A DNA stretch of 64,000 nt from Cryptococcus deneoformans JEC21 (Eukaryota > Basidiomycota > Tremellomycetes > Tremellales > Cryptococcaceae): positions 203,501 through 267,500 of the forward strand of contig NC_006670.1 in NCBI RefSeq assembly GCF_000091045.1, read 5' to 3'. The notes under the pieces were generated by a model. That model searched no databases. It worked only from the letters and a program-made list of their open reading frames with translations, and was not told the origin of the DNA. Shown here one piece after another: positions 35,131 through 47,034 of the stretch (positions are counted from its first letter, which is position 1; each line of letters opens with the position of its first letter). The translations under genes were made by a program, and so were the position numbers.

Positions 35131-35788
35131 GACTTGTGTTGTTGATGGCAAGGAGAGAAATGAGGATTCGCAGTTGACAAAAATAATAAATGGCTACGGC
35201 GTCTCACAGGCAGCGGAATTCAGGAGCCACCTATGATCAATATCAGTTCAGCGGAAGGCTGGAATGACGTCATTACGTCATACCTTCAAGTCAATTCCCT
35301 CCTATTTTGTTTTTTCGGAGTTTGGGAGCAGTCCGCCTATGGCGTTGTTCCGCCGCAATAATTAATTAATCAAGGATTCTACATTTGTCCTATTACTTAA
35401 TACATATGCACCTTGTTGGTGAGTGAATATTTATGCGACGAAATTATCCTTTATTATGGACCTCCTCTGTTCCTTGTTAAGGCCGAAGGGGAACTTTTTC
35501 CTCTATGGCTCGGGCCGAGGGAGCCGGGCGGAACGATGTGGCAGGCACGATCAATCAAGAGAGCCGGAGTAGGCCGAAATGAGTTGGTTCCGAGATTTAC
35601 AATTTGTTTTCGGATGGAAGTGCGAGAGTCGGATCAGATAGCCAATACAACACTCCGCGATAGCCAATATTCACTTTCAATAGCCAATGCTAAGAGAACG
35701 TCACGAGACGTGCGGAACAGTCAAGCGTTTATAAAGAGGGAAGTTCAGCAACAATTGACCCACAGGTAACGAACAATCAACAATACCA
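35131..35788. promoter_or_regulatory. Divergent promoter DUF3292/SDR gene
   Basis: A 658-bp region. The half nearer the SDR gene contains three GCCAAT boxes (35641, 35663, 35683). No gene was found; the open frame 35413-35769 lacks conserved features. Confidence 0.5.
35641..35688 (+). promoter_or_regulatory. Three tandem CCAAT boxes
   Basis: GCCAAT occurs at 35641-35646, 35663-35668 and 35683-35688, each preceded by ATA (ATAGCCAAT). Spacing is 22 and 20 bp, about two helical turns. They lie 100-150 bp upstream of the ATG. CCAAT is the binding sequence of the HAP/NF-Y complex; occupancy is inferred. Confidence 0.6.
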
Positions 35789-37089
35789 ATGGTAGCCCCT
35801 ACTTACGACGCTCTCAAGCTCCCTGCCCATGTCAAGACCATTCTGGTCACTGGTGCTGGAGGTAGGTTGACAAACTCATGACTCATTTCAGTCCAGACAG
35901 TGCTGACGCCTATGAAAGGTTTTGTCGGGCAGCAGCTCGTGAAACTTTTACTCGAACTCCATCCTACCGTCAAGCTCATCACCACTGACATTGTCCAACC
36001 TCCAAGTCACGGTGTCACGGACACCAACCGTCTCAAATCGGTCAAAGCTGACTTAGGCAAGCAAGAGGAGATTGATGGGCTGCTTAAGGGTGAAACAATT
36101 GGTGGTGTCTTCGCTTTACAGTATGTGCTCTTCAATCATCTCCTTCAAACCCTTTCTAATTTCAGCGATGTAGCGGTATTATGTCTGGAGGCGCCGAGGC
36201 AAACTTCCCCTTGGGTTATGCGGTCAACGTTGACTCTAACCTCAATCTCCTGAAGTCAATGTACAACCATTCCCTCTCTCTCCCTGCCGATGCCCCTAGA
36301 CCGCTTTACGTCTTTGTTTCATCACTCGCTGTATATGGTGGACCCAAGTGCAAGCCTACCGATTACGTCGTGCCTAAGGACACACCTATCATTCCCGGTA
36401 GTAGCTATGGCGTGCAGAAGACTATAGTTGAGTTGTATGTTTATGACTATGGGAGGAAAGGTGAGTGTCGCCCAAAAACTGTTGAATGTGATTACAAGCT
36501 GACATGTTCTGTTATTTAAAGGTTATCTCGACACCCGATCAGTCCGTCTCCCCACTGTCGCCATTCGCCCCGGTGCCCCTTCGTCCGCCGCATCGTCCTT
36601 CATTTCCGGCCTTATCCGTGAACCTCTTCAAGGCATGGAAGCAATTTGCCCCATTGCAGAGTCTATTGACGACCCAGCCTTGGACAATATGCCTTTTTGG
36701 TGTAGCCGAACTAAGACGGTTGTGAGAAACATTGCGTATGCGATGTGTATGCCCGAAAGTAACTTCAAAGAGGGCGAAGGGAGAAGCATAAACATTCCTG
36801 GTATCAAGATCAGCCCTAGACAGATCATTGATGCTTTGTAAGTGATTTCACTTTCTGATAAGGAGACTTTGACTGATACGCATTCAGGATTGAGCACGGA
36901 GGAAAGGACAAGTTCAACTTGATCAAGTTTCAAAAGGATCAGGCCGTTATTAACATTTGCAAGACCTGGGCAGGTGAATATGACAACTCAGACTTCTTGG
37001 CCATGGGCTTTGAAGCGGACGACCCCAAGACCGGATTTGCTCTGGCGGTGCAGGATTTCAAGGATGAGTTGACGGCGAGCCAGAAGTGA
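35789..37089 (+). CDS. Extended SDR (NAD-dependent epimerase/dehydratase), D-erythronate dehydrogenase-like
   Basis: The start is MVAPTYDALKLPAHVKTILV, then TGAGG-FVGQQLV, the TGxxGxxG dinucleotide-binding motif split by an intron. An acidic residue follows the second strand (ITTDIVQ). VFALHGIMSGGAEANF, VFVSSLAVYGG and SSYGVQKTIVELYVYDYGRKG hold the catalytic Ser and YxxxK pair. Then come VRLPTVAIRPGAPSSAASSF and ISGLIREPL. The second intron ends at a TAG acceptor (36121-36173). The RPGAPSSAASSFISGLIREP segment resembles the NAD-dependent epimerase/D-erythronate dehydrogenase subgroup; substrate is not determinable here. About 350 residues, five exons, TGA at 37087-37089. Three CCAAT boxes lie upstream. 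Confidence 0.85.
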
Positions 37090-37239
37090 AAAGAATAATA
37101 ATTAGAAATCGAAAAGTGATTCTTTTTGAAGTGTGATGTTTTCGGTGGTTTCTGTCTTGAAGTTCATACAATGCAGTGACATCATTTCGCATTGGCTATG
37201 ACACTGAATATAATCATACAATCCAAAGCTAAAAGACCA

Positions 37240-40200
37240 TTAAACGTCGACCTTGAGCTTCTCTAGACTCTCACTCAAATCCTCCAATCCACTCCCTTCT
37301 ACCGCCCCGCCACTCCTGATCATGATAGAAGCCTTCAACATCCCCAACATCCTCTCCGCCGACTCTGCGTGGCCCCTCGCGACCTCATCCTCATCCGTAC
37401 TCTTCACATATCCCAACACAGTCTCCGCCCTCTCCAACAGCCCAGGCGGAATACCTCCTTCTTGCAAATCGGCATCTGTATCAGGGGCTGGATGTTCCTT
37501 GTACAAAATCTCGCCTGCTTCGAGGCCCGTACACTCGGAATGGTCAGACATGATCTTGAAGGTTATAACGCTAAACACCCAGTTAAGGAACGCGATTGCC
37601 GCTCGACGCAAGGCCGGGTGCTTGCTATCATCGTACGCCAGGGGATCTGTATCCTCAATCCATGGATCAGGCACTTTCCTCTCTTCTTCCTCATCCTCCT
37701 GCTCAGGTTGTTCATCCTCGATAAGCTGAACATTTCTAGGTTTCTTGTCCCCCTTCCACGAAGGCTGGGGTGGTCCCTCTACGGTTTGGATTGCCCCTGG
37801 ACGGAAGGGCGAGACAGCAACAGATTCAATTTGGATGAGATCGATGGCAGAGTTTGTAAGGTCAGTAGACCAGGGTAAAAGGGAGATGTACGACACTTTG
37901 GCGCATGTTGTGAGAAGGGAAAGAGCAGAAGATCGGATGGCGGTTGAGAGGGACGTGTCGGGGAAGATACTCATGAGTACTGGGATAATCTTGTCGGCTA
38001 TCGCACGATGCTTTAGCATGCCTTTCACTTGCAATGACCTATATGCCACTTACCATACAAGCCCAAAGCATCACCTGTCCGCTCAATAACCTGGTCCACA
38101 GCTTCCGCCAACCTCAACATCTTGTCCACCTCATCCGCATCGTTCAATCTCCTTAATTCCTTTGCCATTCCCGCATACGAATCCATCAATTTCTCAAACA
38201 CCTCCCCTCCCAGAGCGTCTACCATACCGTTCAAACCTTTTAGAGCGCAAAGATAAACAAATGAATCGTCATCCTCAATGCTAGACATGAACGTGTTGAG
38301 GATGACAGGTGTGAGCGACGAATCGTAGTAGGGTTGATATACAAGGTCTTTAAGCATGTTCAACCCATGAGCGCGGACGGGGACAGCCTTATCCTTGATC
38401 AATTCCAAAGCCTTATCAAATGCCTCTTTTGAAGATTTTTTCGAATCGGTAGGCGCGCTAGAATTGGCTGAAGCTTGGATTGAGAGAAGGATCAGCATTG
38501 CCTCCCGGGTGGCCAAGCGGATAGAGGAAGAAGGTGAGAGTTCAGAGATGACTTCGAGATGGGCGAGGATTGGATGGAGAATGGCAAGATCTTTTTCGCT
38601 CAAGGCTTTTTTCACTATTCATCTAGCTCAGCATGATTGCGCCCCGAGAGGAAAAAGAAAAGAGATTCTGACCTTCTTCAGCGGCCAACAACCGACAAGC
38701 CAATTCGATCAAACCTCTATTCCCATCAGGCGGGACATCATCATCCTTCTTCCCTTTCCCCTTTTCTCCCCCGACTTCCGTTATCAACGGCTTTTGGTTT
38801 GTCTCTTCAGCCTCTTCATCAATGAGATCATCTTCCAAACAATCTGCTTGCCCTGAGAGGGTCAATTCAACCCATTCAAGGAGCTGTTCCGGCTCAGTAA
38901 ACAATTCAGAGCCGAGATGGGTCATGAGCTTCATCGTAAGCTGCAGATGAAGCATAGCCCTGTATAACAAAAACGAAAATACCCATCAGCCTGATTATTC
39001 CAAAATCACTCCCACAATGTAAAAAAAACCAAGAACTGCTCACTCGACAGAAGGTTCTTTCTCCATAGGAGACTTGATTCTCCAAAGATGCAACGCCCTA
39101 AGGATAACCTGACATGCAATATCAGGTCGGTTGATGTCCTTGATCAATTTGCACAGAAGAGTGGGGTCGGGCATGGCTTCGGTTTGGTCCCGGATACGTT
39201 GTGCGATTGCATCGGGGTCGAGCTCGTCCCGGTTTAAAGAAGGAAAGACAATCTCGGGAGTTATATCCGGGATTCCTTGACTGTAAAGAGGGTTTCAGCA
39301 CGTATGGTTTAATGAATTTGTGTGGGTGACTTACCTGCCAGACATAAGCCTCACTCCGTCACCTTGTCTCTCCCAGAAAAATTCTGGTACGACCCCGTTC
39401 TCATCGGGTTTCCATCCTTTCCCTGCATCAACCAGACTCCATAACCCGATCACCCCGACATCCTTTTCCACAGTCTTACCCCAGCTTGTCAAAATAAATG
39501 ATACATCATCGGCCAGGGAACGGCTCCGCGACGCATCCAGACTCCCAACAGGACGGATCAAAACTGGATTGGGTGCTTGAGAAGAGAAGAAGAGGAATGT
39601 ATGAAGTGAGAAAAGGGGAGGTAAGATTGAGCCGACAAGAAACTCAACAAAGTCTGGCGAGGCAGGGTTATGGATCAACAAGAGACGTATGTTTTGCACG
39701 GAACGCTGGATGGCTAACCAGGAAGTCACCTCGATTGCAGGTCCGTCGGCGGGCGCGAAGAGTGATTTGGGATACCAAGGTGAATGGAGCTTGTTTTTCA
39801 ACCATTCGCCAATGGAGGGATTAGACCGCCAAAGTCGCTGGATACAATAGCAAGCGGTATTGACATATGCTACCGGATGATGAGAGGAAGACTCGTCAAG
39901 AGGAATCATAGAGAATAATTCTGAGAGAAGCCAGGGATAGTAGATTTCGGGTGTAACTTGGCGAGGAATACGGACAAGCACGTTAAAAATGTGATCGAGC
40001 CGTTTGCCTTCGATAGAAGTTACGTCGTCTGTCCTCGCTGTATCACCTAATACATTCTCCATCAAACCTCTTACACCTCCAGGCCTTCGAACTTGGGCAG
40101 TTAAGAGACCGTTGATAATTCCTTCTGGGTATTTGGGCCATTCTCGGACCCATCCATTAACCTTGGCATTCTCTCGTCGCCCTTGGACAAGCAACTTGAG

Positions 40201-41034
40201 GACGTTGACCAAGCTTGAGATGGCATGTCCAGGTGTGAGGGACATCAAAGCTTGAAGAAATGCCATTCGAAGAAGACCGTAGTGCTCTGCTGGGATTGAT
40301 GGCGTATATGCAAGGATAAGAGTCGAAAGGAAAACGGGGATGAGGTGGGAAGACAAAAGGCTTTGAGTAATTGCTGTAGGTGAGGTGGGCATGCGGGAAC
40401 TTGGTCCAGCATCGGGAGCAGGAGGAGTGGCGACCTTGAGCAGTTTGAGAGTAGCTTCAAGGACTTGAGCCAAAGCATTGGCCGTCTCAGCAGGGATTAT
40501 AGGCAAGGATTCGGCGTATTGTACCGTTAAGGGTAGCAGATAAGAGAAAGTTGTGTGGGATAGCATGAGACGGATCAGACGAAGATCGGCGGTCCCCAAA
40601 AGAACTATATTGTATCAGCATATGTCTGGCTAAGATGAGGTTGGGTACCTACAGTCTTTATCTTCCAGACCATCCCTCTGTTCCTTGGGCCAAAACTCCT
40701 TCTCCAGCCAACTTTGCATAGCTTTCGCCATCGCAAAACACCTCTTGCCCACCACGAACACTAGTTCATCTCTCCTCTTCTTTTTCCTCTCCTCGCTGAT
40801 GTCCGACCCATCATTGTCTCCTACATGGTCCATCTCATCATCCTCCGACCATTCTGGAATAATGCGCCTCCATTCTTTTGGTAGAGCTTTTGAACACGCT
40901 CTGAGACGAGGTAAAAGTTCTGGAGGATTTGAAGGGAGGGCTTTTGGCGGTTTGAGAAGGATGTCTGCAGCTTTGAGGATTTGTTTAAGGGTCGGACTGC
41001 CTTGGTGGCCGGATGGGGTAGGCGACCTGGGCAT
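37240..41034 (-). CDS. RTP1: RTP1/TANGO6 family protein (RNA polymerase II assembly/import factor)
   Basis: Yeast Rtp1 binds RNA polymerase II subunits and nuclear pores and helps import the polymerase. The ATG at 41034 opens MPRSPTPSGHQGSPTLKQIL. The protein is a helical-repeat (ARM/HEAT-like) chain across about seven exons. The C-terminal half holds the family signature DDDSFVYLCALKGLNGMVDA (RTP1_C1), and near the end KGMLKHRAIADKIIPVLMSI with SSALSLLTTCAKVSY (RTP1_C2). The acidic patch EQEDEEEERKVPDPW is an insertion. The stop is at 37240. Assignment rests on the C1 signature and overall architecture. Divergent from the PEX26-like gene. Confidence 0.75.
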
Positions 41035-41448
41035 CAGAAGGGGATTGAAGGGGATTTTTAGATGATTTGTATGTACTGTGATTTGAGATGAATCATAAAC
41101 ACCTCAGGCGAGCAATCCACAAAACTGAAATCTCAAACTGGGAACAGGAAAAGATAGGCGGGGAATGTTTTGGGCTGCCTTGCATAATTTGGGGTGCCTT
41201 TCCTCATATTGTCTCTAATGATTAAAGCTGCTTTCTATATGCGGAAGCAAATGCTGTAACCATGCCCCTAATGCAGCTGCCTTTAACTGGCCCACAATCG
41301 AGGGATCATTTTGGGCTTACATTTCTCGCTCTTCAACGGCATCCAAGTTACCGGTCTTATTAGTTTGTGACATGCAAAGTGTTCTACTTGTCCTTCATTT
41401 TGATCTTTTTATTTTCACTTTATTCTCTACCATCAATCCATTTCGAGC
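41035..41448. promoter_or_regulatory. Divergent promoter RTP1/PEX26-like gene
   Basis: This 414-bp region has no open frame of note. The plus-strand leader before 41449 is T/C-rich. No specific sites were recognised. Confidence 0.45.
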
Positions 41449-43076
41449 ATGCCCCATAGACCAAGTCCCAAGCCTCCATCGTCATTGCCGTCCCCTTCAC
41501 GGCCACAAGAATCACAAATAGAGGTACTCTACAACACGGCCGTTCAATCCTTTGTTAGGCGGGACCATGTCAAGACCCAAGCAACGCTCGCACGGCTGCT
41601 CGAGTCTTTAAAAAAGAAGAGGATTGGACCTTATAGAACATGGTACAAACTGGATGGGGCTAAACCTGACAATGAGAATTCGGAAGCAGCTGCGAATGAC
41701 GACTGGATGGTCAAAACACTCAAGCTGCTCATCAGTTCAACGGCTTCGCTATACGCTGATCCTCCTAACAATACCACAGCTCTTCCTGAGCTCCTGGTCT
41801 CTATGTTGCCCCCTAAATCCCCAAAAGAGATTTTATCGTATCTCCAACATCGTTGTATGAGCGCGTATTACTCCAAAGGAGCGACAGCACATCTTCTACC
41901 TCCCCAATTGGTATCCACTCTTATCCTGGCGTCTCTCAAGCTTTCACCACAAAGATCTGCATTGGACTTTGCCCATTCAATGACAGAGTCATGGATAGCG
42001 TCTTTACCAGACTCTTTGATACTCTCCATTAGCCCTACAAGCTCTTACCGGCCTAAAGACCCAATCGAACGCAAGCGGGTCGAGAGTGCGCGGGAAGGAT
42101 ATTTGAAAGTTGTAGAGCTTTTTATCGGCGAAGTTTTGAGTCGTGAAGAGGAATGGGAGATGGCAAGGGGATTCTTGGAGGGTGAAGTTGTTATGTCTTC
42201 AAAGAAGAAAGAGGTGCGTACTATCATTCCTATCCCCTTCTCTGTCCATACACAGACTAATATCGAATTTAAAAGACACTGTACAAACATCTTAGAACAC
42301 TTGAATCCAAGGCTTCCCTCCCCTCTCTAGCCCCATCCCCTTCCTCATCCCTCATTCTCCCTTCTTCCTCCGATTCCTTATCCATTGAAGAGGAAAAAGA
42401 AAGTAAGATACGCTCCCGATTATCAAGGTCATCAAGCACATCATCATCCAGCTCAAGCTCGAGCGAAGCTACCGCTCGTCCCGGTACTTCCCAGAATGGC
42501 GGTCTCCTGGGTACAGGTCTCGCTCTAGGCCAAAGAATGGAGCAGCTGAGACAGATACGAAAGGCTGGTAAGGATAGGGGAGAGGAATCACCGCGTCCTG
42601 GTTCTATTGCGAGTCAAGCATCAGGGTCTGGTATCTCTGAAAGCACTTATCGCCTTGTCCATTCGAATTTTAGACGCAATTCATCTTCCCGGCGAGGAAA
42701 TGATGTCCCAACCTCCAGACCAGATAATTTGCACCATATCCTTCAATCTTTGCTCGGTCGCCTACCTACATCCCTATCAACCACTCTCCAATCCCTCTCC
42801 CCCGTCGTTCTGACGGTCATCACTATACCGTTGCCTTTACTTATCATTTTTACCATTATCCGACTCCGTCGATCGAGATTCGCGCGCCAGCAGACGACAG
42901 TAGTAGGAGGAGCGAGAGGGGGCTCGCGCAATACGGTATTACAAGTCCAACATCGACTGCAAAGGGTTAGAACTCAGCAGAGAGGATGGTGGGATTGGGT
43001 ATTGTGGTATTTGAGATGGTGGTTAGCCAAATTTGCGGGTGTTTGGAAGCTGGGTACGACGATCACGTATGTTTGA
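41449..43076 (+). CDS. Tail-anchored membrane protein, PEX26-like
   Basis: Two exons are joined across a short intron that begins at AAAGAG|gtgcgt (about 42213) and ends at ..aaaag. The N-terminal domain is helical: QIEVLYNTAVQSFVRRDHVK, TQATLARLLESLKKK, WMVKTLKLLISSTASLYADP, and VSTLILASLKLSPQRSALDF. A Ser-rich disordered linker follows, then one strong membrane segment, VVLTVITIPLPLLIIFTIIR, near residue 430, and a basic/Trp-rich tail (RGWWDWVLWYLRWWLAKF). A soluble helical domain followed by a C-terminal anchor with basic flank fits the PEX26/PEX15 peroxisomal receptors for the PEX1-PEX6 ATPase. I base this on architecture and weak motif similarity only. Length is about 520 residues, versus about 305 in human PEX26. 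Confidence 0.6.
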
Positions 43077-43410
43077 TCAAGAGTCTATCAGGGTTTTGGC
43101 GGGGGAACGCATTGTTTTTTGCACCGGATCGCAACTTTGACAGCGTATGGCTCTTGTAGCAAGTTGTATTGATGCATTATCGAGTAAAAGATATAAAACA
43201 AGCAACAATCAGGTGATTAATGTATTGGGAATGGTAGGGTAATGATGTCTCAATGTTCGTACTGAAATGAGTGAAAGGAAAATTTAAATCATAAAAAACC
43301 GAATTGACGATAAAATAAGGGAGTATGAAGAAGAAATGTCTTTTGCACTCAAATATCAATTCGAAAAGGAAAGTCCAGCTTGTCGAACAGATGACAATTT
43401 GAAAATCTGA
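43077..43410. other. Convergent intergenic region
   Basis: This 334-bp AT-rich stretch lies between converging genes, probably both 3' UTRs. No gene was identified. Confidence 0.55.
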
Positions 43411-45878
43411 TTACTCAAATATGGCTTTGAGCTTGGCAGATTCTTCCAGCTTCTGCTTGCGCAGCTGCTGAGATTTTTCAATCCCAAACCCTTCTTCGAA
43501 AACAAAGTATACTTCTTCCAATGAAAGTCTATCAATCACAATTAGCAACTTTAACTTGCCTGAACTTGAACTGTAAAATCGCGGAAAGGAAAAACTCACC
43601 CGGAAGTCTCAGGATACAGCATCCAACAAAACAACCATCCAATCACACAAAACCCCGCATAAATCCCAAACGCCCCACTTGGCGTTGCAGCATCCATCAA
43701 ACTCAAAAACGTGCTCGCAATCAACATATTACAACTCCAATTCACGGCCGTACAGATACTCGTACCGATTCCTCTTACTTCGAGTCGGAAGAGCTCTCCC
43801 TGTTGCCAGGGGATGTTACCGAGACCGGTTGCGTAGCCCGCGACATAGAGGAGCATGGAAAGGAGAACGGGGATGGATAAAGAGCGGGGGTAGTCGTGGT
43901 CCTCGATGAGGATGCCGTTGGTGGAGAGTGTGAGGTCTGAAGGGAAGAATTATCAGTAAGGGTGGAGCACAGGTTGTAGAGGAGGAAGGTGCTTACAGTA
44001 GAAGAAGATAGCCGCGAGGACGAGGGCGAGGGTCATAATAGGAAGGGTGAAAAGCATAGTTCTTCGTCGTCCCACAGGGTCGACAATCTTATTAAAGGAA
44101 AGGAAGTTAGCTGACGTCCTTGGACCATTATGAAGAAACTCGCCTTGAGAGCGACGAGGGTGAACAAAACGTTGACAGTAGCGACGATCAATCCGACGGC
44201 TGTAGCATTCTTGAATCCAAGCATGGCGAATATGGTTGCAGAATAGTACATCAGAGTGTTGAAACCGCATAGTTGTTGGGCTGCTTGCAATCCACATCCG
44301 ATGACTAATCCTCAATCAGCTCTTACTGACACATGCATTTCGAAATGAATGAAGACGTACTTAGCGCTCGTCGATTGGTACCAACCATAACCAAACTCTT
44401 GAGCCTCTCAAACCATGTAGAATTGGCGTTATACTCGATACTCTGATCGACAGCAGCTTTCATGATCTCGACTTTTCTGTCAACCTGCTCGACTTTTGCG
44501 AGAGGGTAGATCTTGGCAGTAATAGCTCGTGCGCCAGCAACGTCAGAGCGGAGCAGAAGAATACGGGCTTCCTAGAGTTAGTTCATAATAAAAAGCGCTC
44601 CGAAAGGGAACATACGTGATTCGGGAAGGAAACCGATTGAAGCGAGTTGAACAAACGACGGCATCGCGCCAAGTCCCACAATCCATCGCCAACCATTATG
44701 CGCATTTTGGAAACTGGCACCAATAGCTATGTTCATGGTCAGACTTCCACCCCTTGAGAGAATACGCGAGGCGTACCGTAAGCGACGACTTGACCCAAAG
44801 TGATAGCGACACAGTTAATGGTAACCAATCGTCCTCTAATCATGGTAGGCGCCAGCTCTCCAATATACAATGGCACAATACAGCTCGCGAGACCGACACC
44901 AAGTCCAACGATGAATCGACCGGCGATCATCACTGCCACAGTGTGGCAAGCTGCTTGACAGATAGAACCACCGATAAAAGCGACGTTGGCAAACACAATA
45001 ACGAGCCTTCGACCTGTAAAGTCTGAAATGCAACCTGCGGCAAGACCTCCTAATAATGCACCGAGAGTTGTGGCAGAGGTGATCGCTTCTTTTTGCCAGC
45101 TTGATAATATTGTGCCAAGATCGTCCTTGATAATGACCAGCATACCGGAGATGGCGGCCGTGTCATAGCCTGATGTTCCTTACCACATCAGCCATCCCTT
45201 CTTAGACCTCGCCACGCATAAGATATACTGACCGAATAGTAAGCCTGAGATCGCAGCAGCCAACACCAGCGTCCACACGAACTTGGTTATTCTACCACAT
45301 TGATCATTAGCTTCATTCAGAGGTAAGCGGTCCCCAAATCTTGAAAGGTCGAACTCGCAAAGCGGATTCTACCGCAAATGGATCCGAGAATGAATGGGTG
45401 GTCGCGACTGTACTCAGCTCCTATAAGTCCACGACCTAGGTTGGCTCGGTAGGGCTTCGTATAGGAAATGTGATGCCAAGTATTCCACCGCTCCTCACAT
45501 TTATCAAATCTGTCTATGAAGGTCATCTAGCCCTCGCCAGAGGGTGAGGCTGTTATGGTTTTAAGAATTGATAAAATGTTTGCCCCGTGGCCTCGGTCAA
45601 ACCTCGCGTAGCTTCCGACCCCCCGCACGACATAACAGGAAATCAACTTACTTATCTTCGCCTTCCACGATGACTGCTCCGTCATCCACCTCGCCCAGAA
45701 GGGCGACCCTCTCCGCGACCTTGCTCATATCTCTCTCGACATTGCTTTCCGGCAATCGACCATCGGAGAATTCCAGCGACGCGGGCGTGGAGGAACCAGA
45801 GTGTGTCGGGGATGGATAGCCGCTGTGAGATGTGCGGATGGGTGCGTAGATGTTGGGTTGGGCTGGTCCAGCTGACAT
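43411..45878 (-). CDS. MFS sugar transporter, myo-inositol transporter (ITR) type
   Basis: The ATG at 45876-45878 gives a 76-residue Ser/Pro-rich cytosolic N-terminus. Twelve membrane helices are then spread over many exons. Sugar-porter signatures are [107 protein letters not shown] and PETSGLSLEEV. The D-R-R pattern and the PETSG-LSLEE ending fit fungal H+/myo-inositol symporters. Cryptococcus has an expanded ITR family, and inositol is a carbon source and signal for it; substrate is inferred. The stop is at 43411-43413. Confidence 0.85.
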
Positions 45879-45993
45879 TGCGGCTCAATCTGGGTCCATA
45901 GGAGAGTTGATTTGGACTGACGAATGTAGGTGAGAAATGCCGAGGACAAGGGTTTTTGGACCTTCGTTCACCGCGTTTGCCGCCCCGACACTC

Positions 45994-46008
45994 GGCCGTC
46001 GGCCGCCG
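45994..46008. repeat. GC-rich 15-mer, copy 1
   Basis: GGCCGTCGGCCGCCG occurs here and again at 46893-46907, each near one end of the divergent promoter. It contains CGGCCG and spaced CGG/CCG triplets of the type bound by fungal Zn2Cys6 regulators. Confidence 0.7.
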
Positions 46009-46892
46009 CTTCCTTTCACCATAATAAACATTCACAAAGGGCCATTCATACACATAATTCCGACATCGGGGTATTGAAAGGTGCCGCATGTAACGGTGTA
46101 TGTATTGCAGCACAGTTCATCAGCAGCGCAATCTACAGATTATCGCATCGCGGTATGAATAAACAGAGGGCCGGCGGCGTTCTATTTCTTGATATTGCAT
46201 GATGTTTGGCTGGCCCCTTTAACTTCTCTTCTTCTTCTGAGGCCAGTGGGACGGTTTCATAACTCGTCCTCTTCCCATTTTACAGCTGTCAGATCTGTGA
46301 AGTTTTTATATCTGTGAATCTCAAATTCTCTATTTCGCCAGGCGTGCATCTGTCCTTGACGTCCACAAAGTTTAGCGGATTCTCATTCTTCCCTTTCTGC
46401 GAGATCTTAGCTTTTTTGTTGTTCGATGTTGATGTGGTGCTGTGCTGGTAGTGCGTCAAGGCCCACTACTTTGAATAAGAATTAGCCTCCGTTGGCTAGA
46501 AAGACGAAGAGCATCCCGTACTACGCTAATCGATGTAATTCTTCAAGTACTCGAGTACTCATCAACGAGTCAACGCGTCCGCATTCTATCGTGGCTTGAT
46601 TGACGAGTCACCGGTAGACGATCGCCTATATTACACCCTCGAAGGGTACTGCAACTAGCTCATTATCAACTAACTTGAACGGCATAGATTGGGGGCAGGA
46701 GACCGCCTGGGATGGTAAGGAAAATAGCAAAGTGGATTGGAACAATCGCGTTACTCTACTGTCACCCGCATCACCTTCTTCGTGTCCTCCTTGTTCGTTG
46801 GGGGAAAAAGAAATAAATGTCAAGATTCCCGATATCTTAATTGTCTTCACGAGTGGTGGTGGCCTGTGCGTAACCGGCCTGCCATCGCGTCA

Positions 46893-46907
46893 GGCCGTCG
46901 GCCGCCG
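46893..46907. repeat. GC-rich 15-mer, copy 2
   Basis: An exact second copy of GGCCGTCGGCCGCCG in direct orientation, 899 bp from the first and about 130 bp upstream of the PPT1 start. Confidence 0.7.
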
Positions 46908-47034
46908 GAACTGTTGACTTCTTCGCGCTCAAAGTCCTCCGTCATCCGGCAATTCATTCGTCGACAGAGCCTTAATACAATCTCTGCAACTTTGCTTTAC
47001 TTTTATTATTGCTCGTCAAGAGAAGGTTTTTTAG

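Larger units (their letters stand above)
45879..47034. promoter_or_regulatory. 1.16-kb divergent promoter, transporter/thioesterase
   Basis: No gene is supported. It contains two copies of a GC-rich 15-mer (45994-46008, 46893-46907) and ATTGACGAGTCA at 46599-46610, with a related ATCAACGAGTCA at 46561-46572. Confidence 0.5.
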
